Shown piece after piece: positions 13,265 through 13,537 of a DNA stretch of 13,537 nucleotides (positions are counted from its first letter, which is position 1; each line of letters starts with the position of its first letter). The notes under the pieces are model-generated. The model saw only the letters and a list, made by a program, of their open reading frames with translations, made no database searches and had not been told where the DNA came from. This stretch comes from UBA4823 sp034436035 (GTDB lineage: Bacteria; Chloroflexota; Anaerolineae; Anaerolineales; UBA4823), in contig DAOTVW010000085.1 of assembly GCA_034436035.1 (NCBI GenBank), forward strand, positions 1 through 13,537, in the 5' to 3' direction. The translations under genes were made by a program, and so were the position numbers.

Positions 13265-13392
13265 TTTCCCGGAAAATTATGGCAACGGAATTATTAGAAA
13301 CCCTCATCCACAATAATGATGAACTTAACCGAATCCTACAATACATCATCAACAACCCATTGAATTGGAAATACGAAGAAAATCATACATGA
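13265..13392 (+). pseudogene. Remnant of a REP-associated (Y1-type) transposase, frameshifted
   Basis: From 13265 one frame reads FPGKLWQRNYY and then meets TAG at 13295. The next frame continues from 13297 as ETLIHNNDELNRILQYIINN, then PLNW and a short tail to TGA at 13390-13392. Joined, these give the typical C-terminus of REP-associated tyrosine transposases (WQRNYY-x-H/L-I-I-x-N-x-x-E-L-N-R-I-x-x-Y-I-x-x-N-P-x-x-W). Loss of one base at about 13295-13297 explains the shift. The catalytic N-terminal HUH and tyrosine part is absent, so only about 42 codons remain. It is inactive. The family call rests on the strong WQRNYY and ELNR-YI-NNP motifs. Confidence 0.75.
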
Positions 13393-13537
13393 GGAAGGTT
13401 AAATAACATCCCCATCCCCAAAAACCTGCCTGCACTGCACAACGGAGCAACGCGGTGGGCATGGACCCGTTTGGCAAGCGATTATAAAAACGTTATAACA
13501 ACTGCTGATATTTCGTTGTGCTTGTATAATGTTATTA
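13393..13537. other. Non-coding end of the window
   Basis: No gene was recognised. A TATAAT at 13525-13530 near the edge has no good -35 within the window. It may belong to a promoter for a gene beyond the end. Confidence 0.3.

Noticed and set aside
13525..13530. TATAAT near the window end as a promoter
   Set aside because: No -35 match at suitable spacing and the downstream gene is not visible.

Overview
The window looks like bacterial chromosome of moderate to low GC content. The combination of an ACR3 arsenite permease, paired YlbF-like proteins, a DUF190/CBS protein beside CrcB, MutS-like ATPases and an MsrP/MsrQ pair resembles Chloroflexota (Anaerolineae-type) genomes. This assignment is inference from gene content and protein style; there is no rRNA or marker gene here to settle it. 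All confident genes are on the + strand. No tRNA, rRNA or CRISPR array was seen.

Region 1 (1-4230) is metal and stress related. It begins with the tail of a small thioredoxin-like gene. Then come an ACR3-type arsenite efflux permease, a two-domain universal stress protein, two YlbF-family proteins and an FmdB-type zinc ribbon. After a 190-base gap there is a thioredoxin-coupled arsenate reductase (ArsC, LMW-phosphatase fold) overlapping a small thioredoxin-like protein. ArsC would make arsenite and ACR3 would export it. One YlbF protein and the FmdB protein end in cysteine-rich tails, and the other YlbF protein ends in a cysteine.

Region 2 (4231-9163) is the most interesting part. An extended -10 promoter is followed by a clear fluoride (crcB-motif) riboswitch whose pseudoknot strand is shared with a strong intrinsic terminator, the layout of a fluoride-ON transcriptional switch. 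Downstream are two translationally coupled MutS-like ATPases lacking the mismatch-binding domain, then the fluoride channel CrcB/FluC, then a DUF190 protein fused to four CBS domains. The probable operon pairs a known fluoride exporter with a MutS-like ATPase pair of unknown role.

Region 3 (9164-10877) is an MsrP/MsrQ methionine sulfoxide reductase system for proteins outside the cytoplasmic membrane, with its own candidate promoter. MsrP carries both a twin-arginine motif and a lipobox.

Region 4 (10878-13537) is accessory DNA. A type II restriction-modification pair (a beta-class SPPY methyltransferase overlapping a BglII/BstYI-like endonuclease) lies between two diverged copies of a repeat, in DNA that looks like decayed coding sequence. 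It is followed by the frameshifted C-terminal remnant of a REP-associated (Y1-type) transposase.
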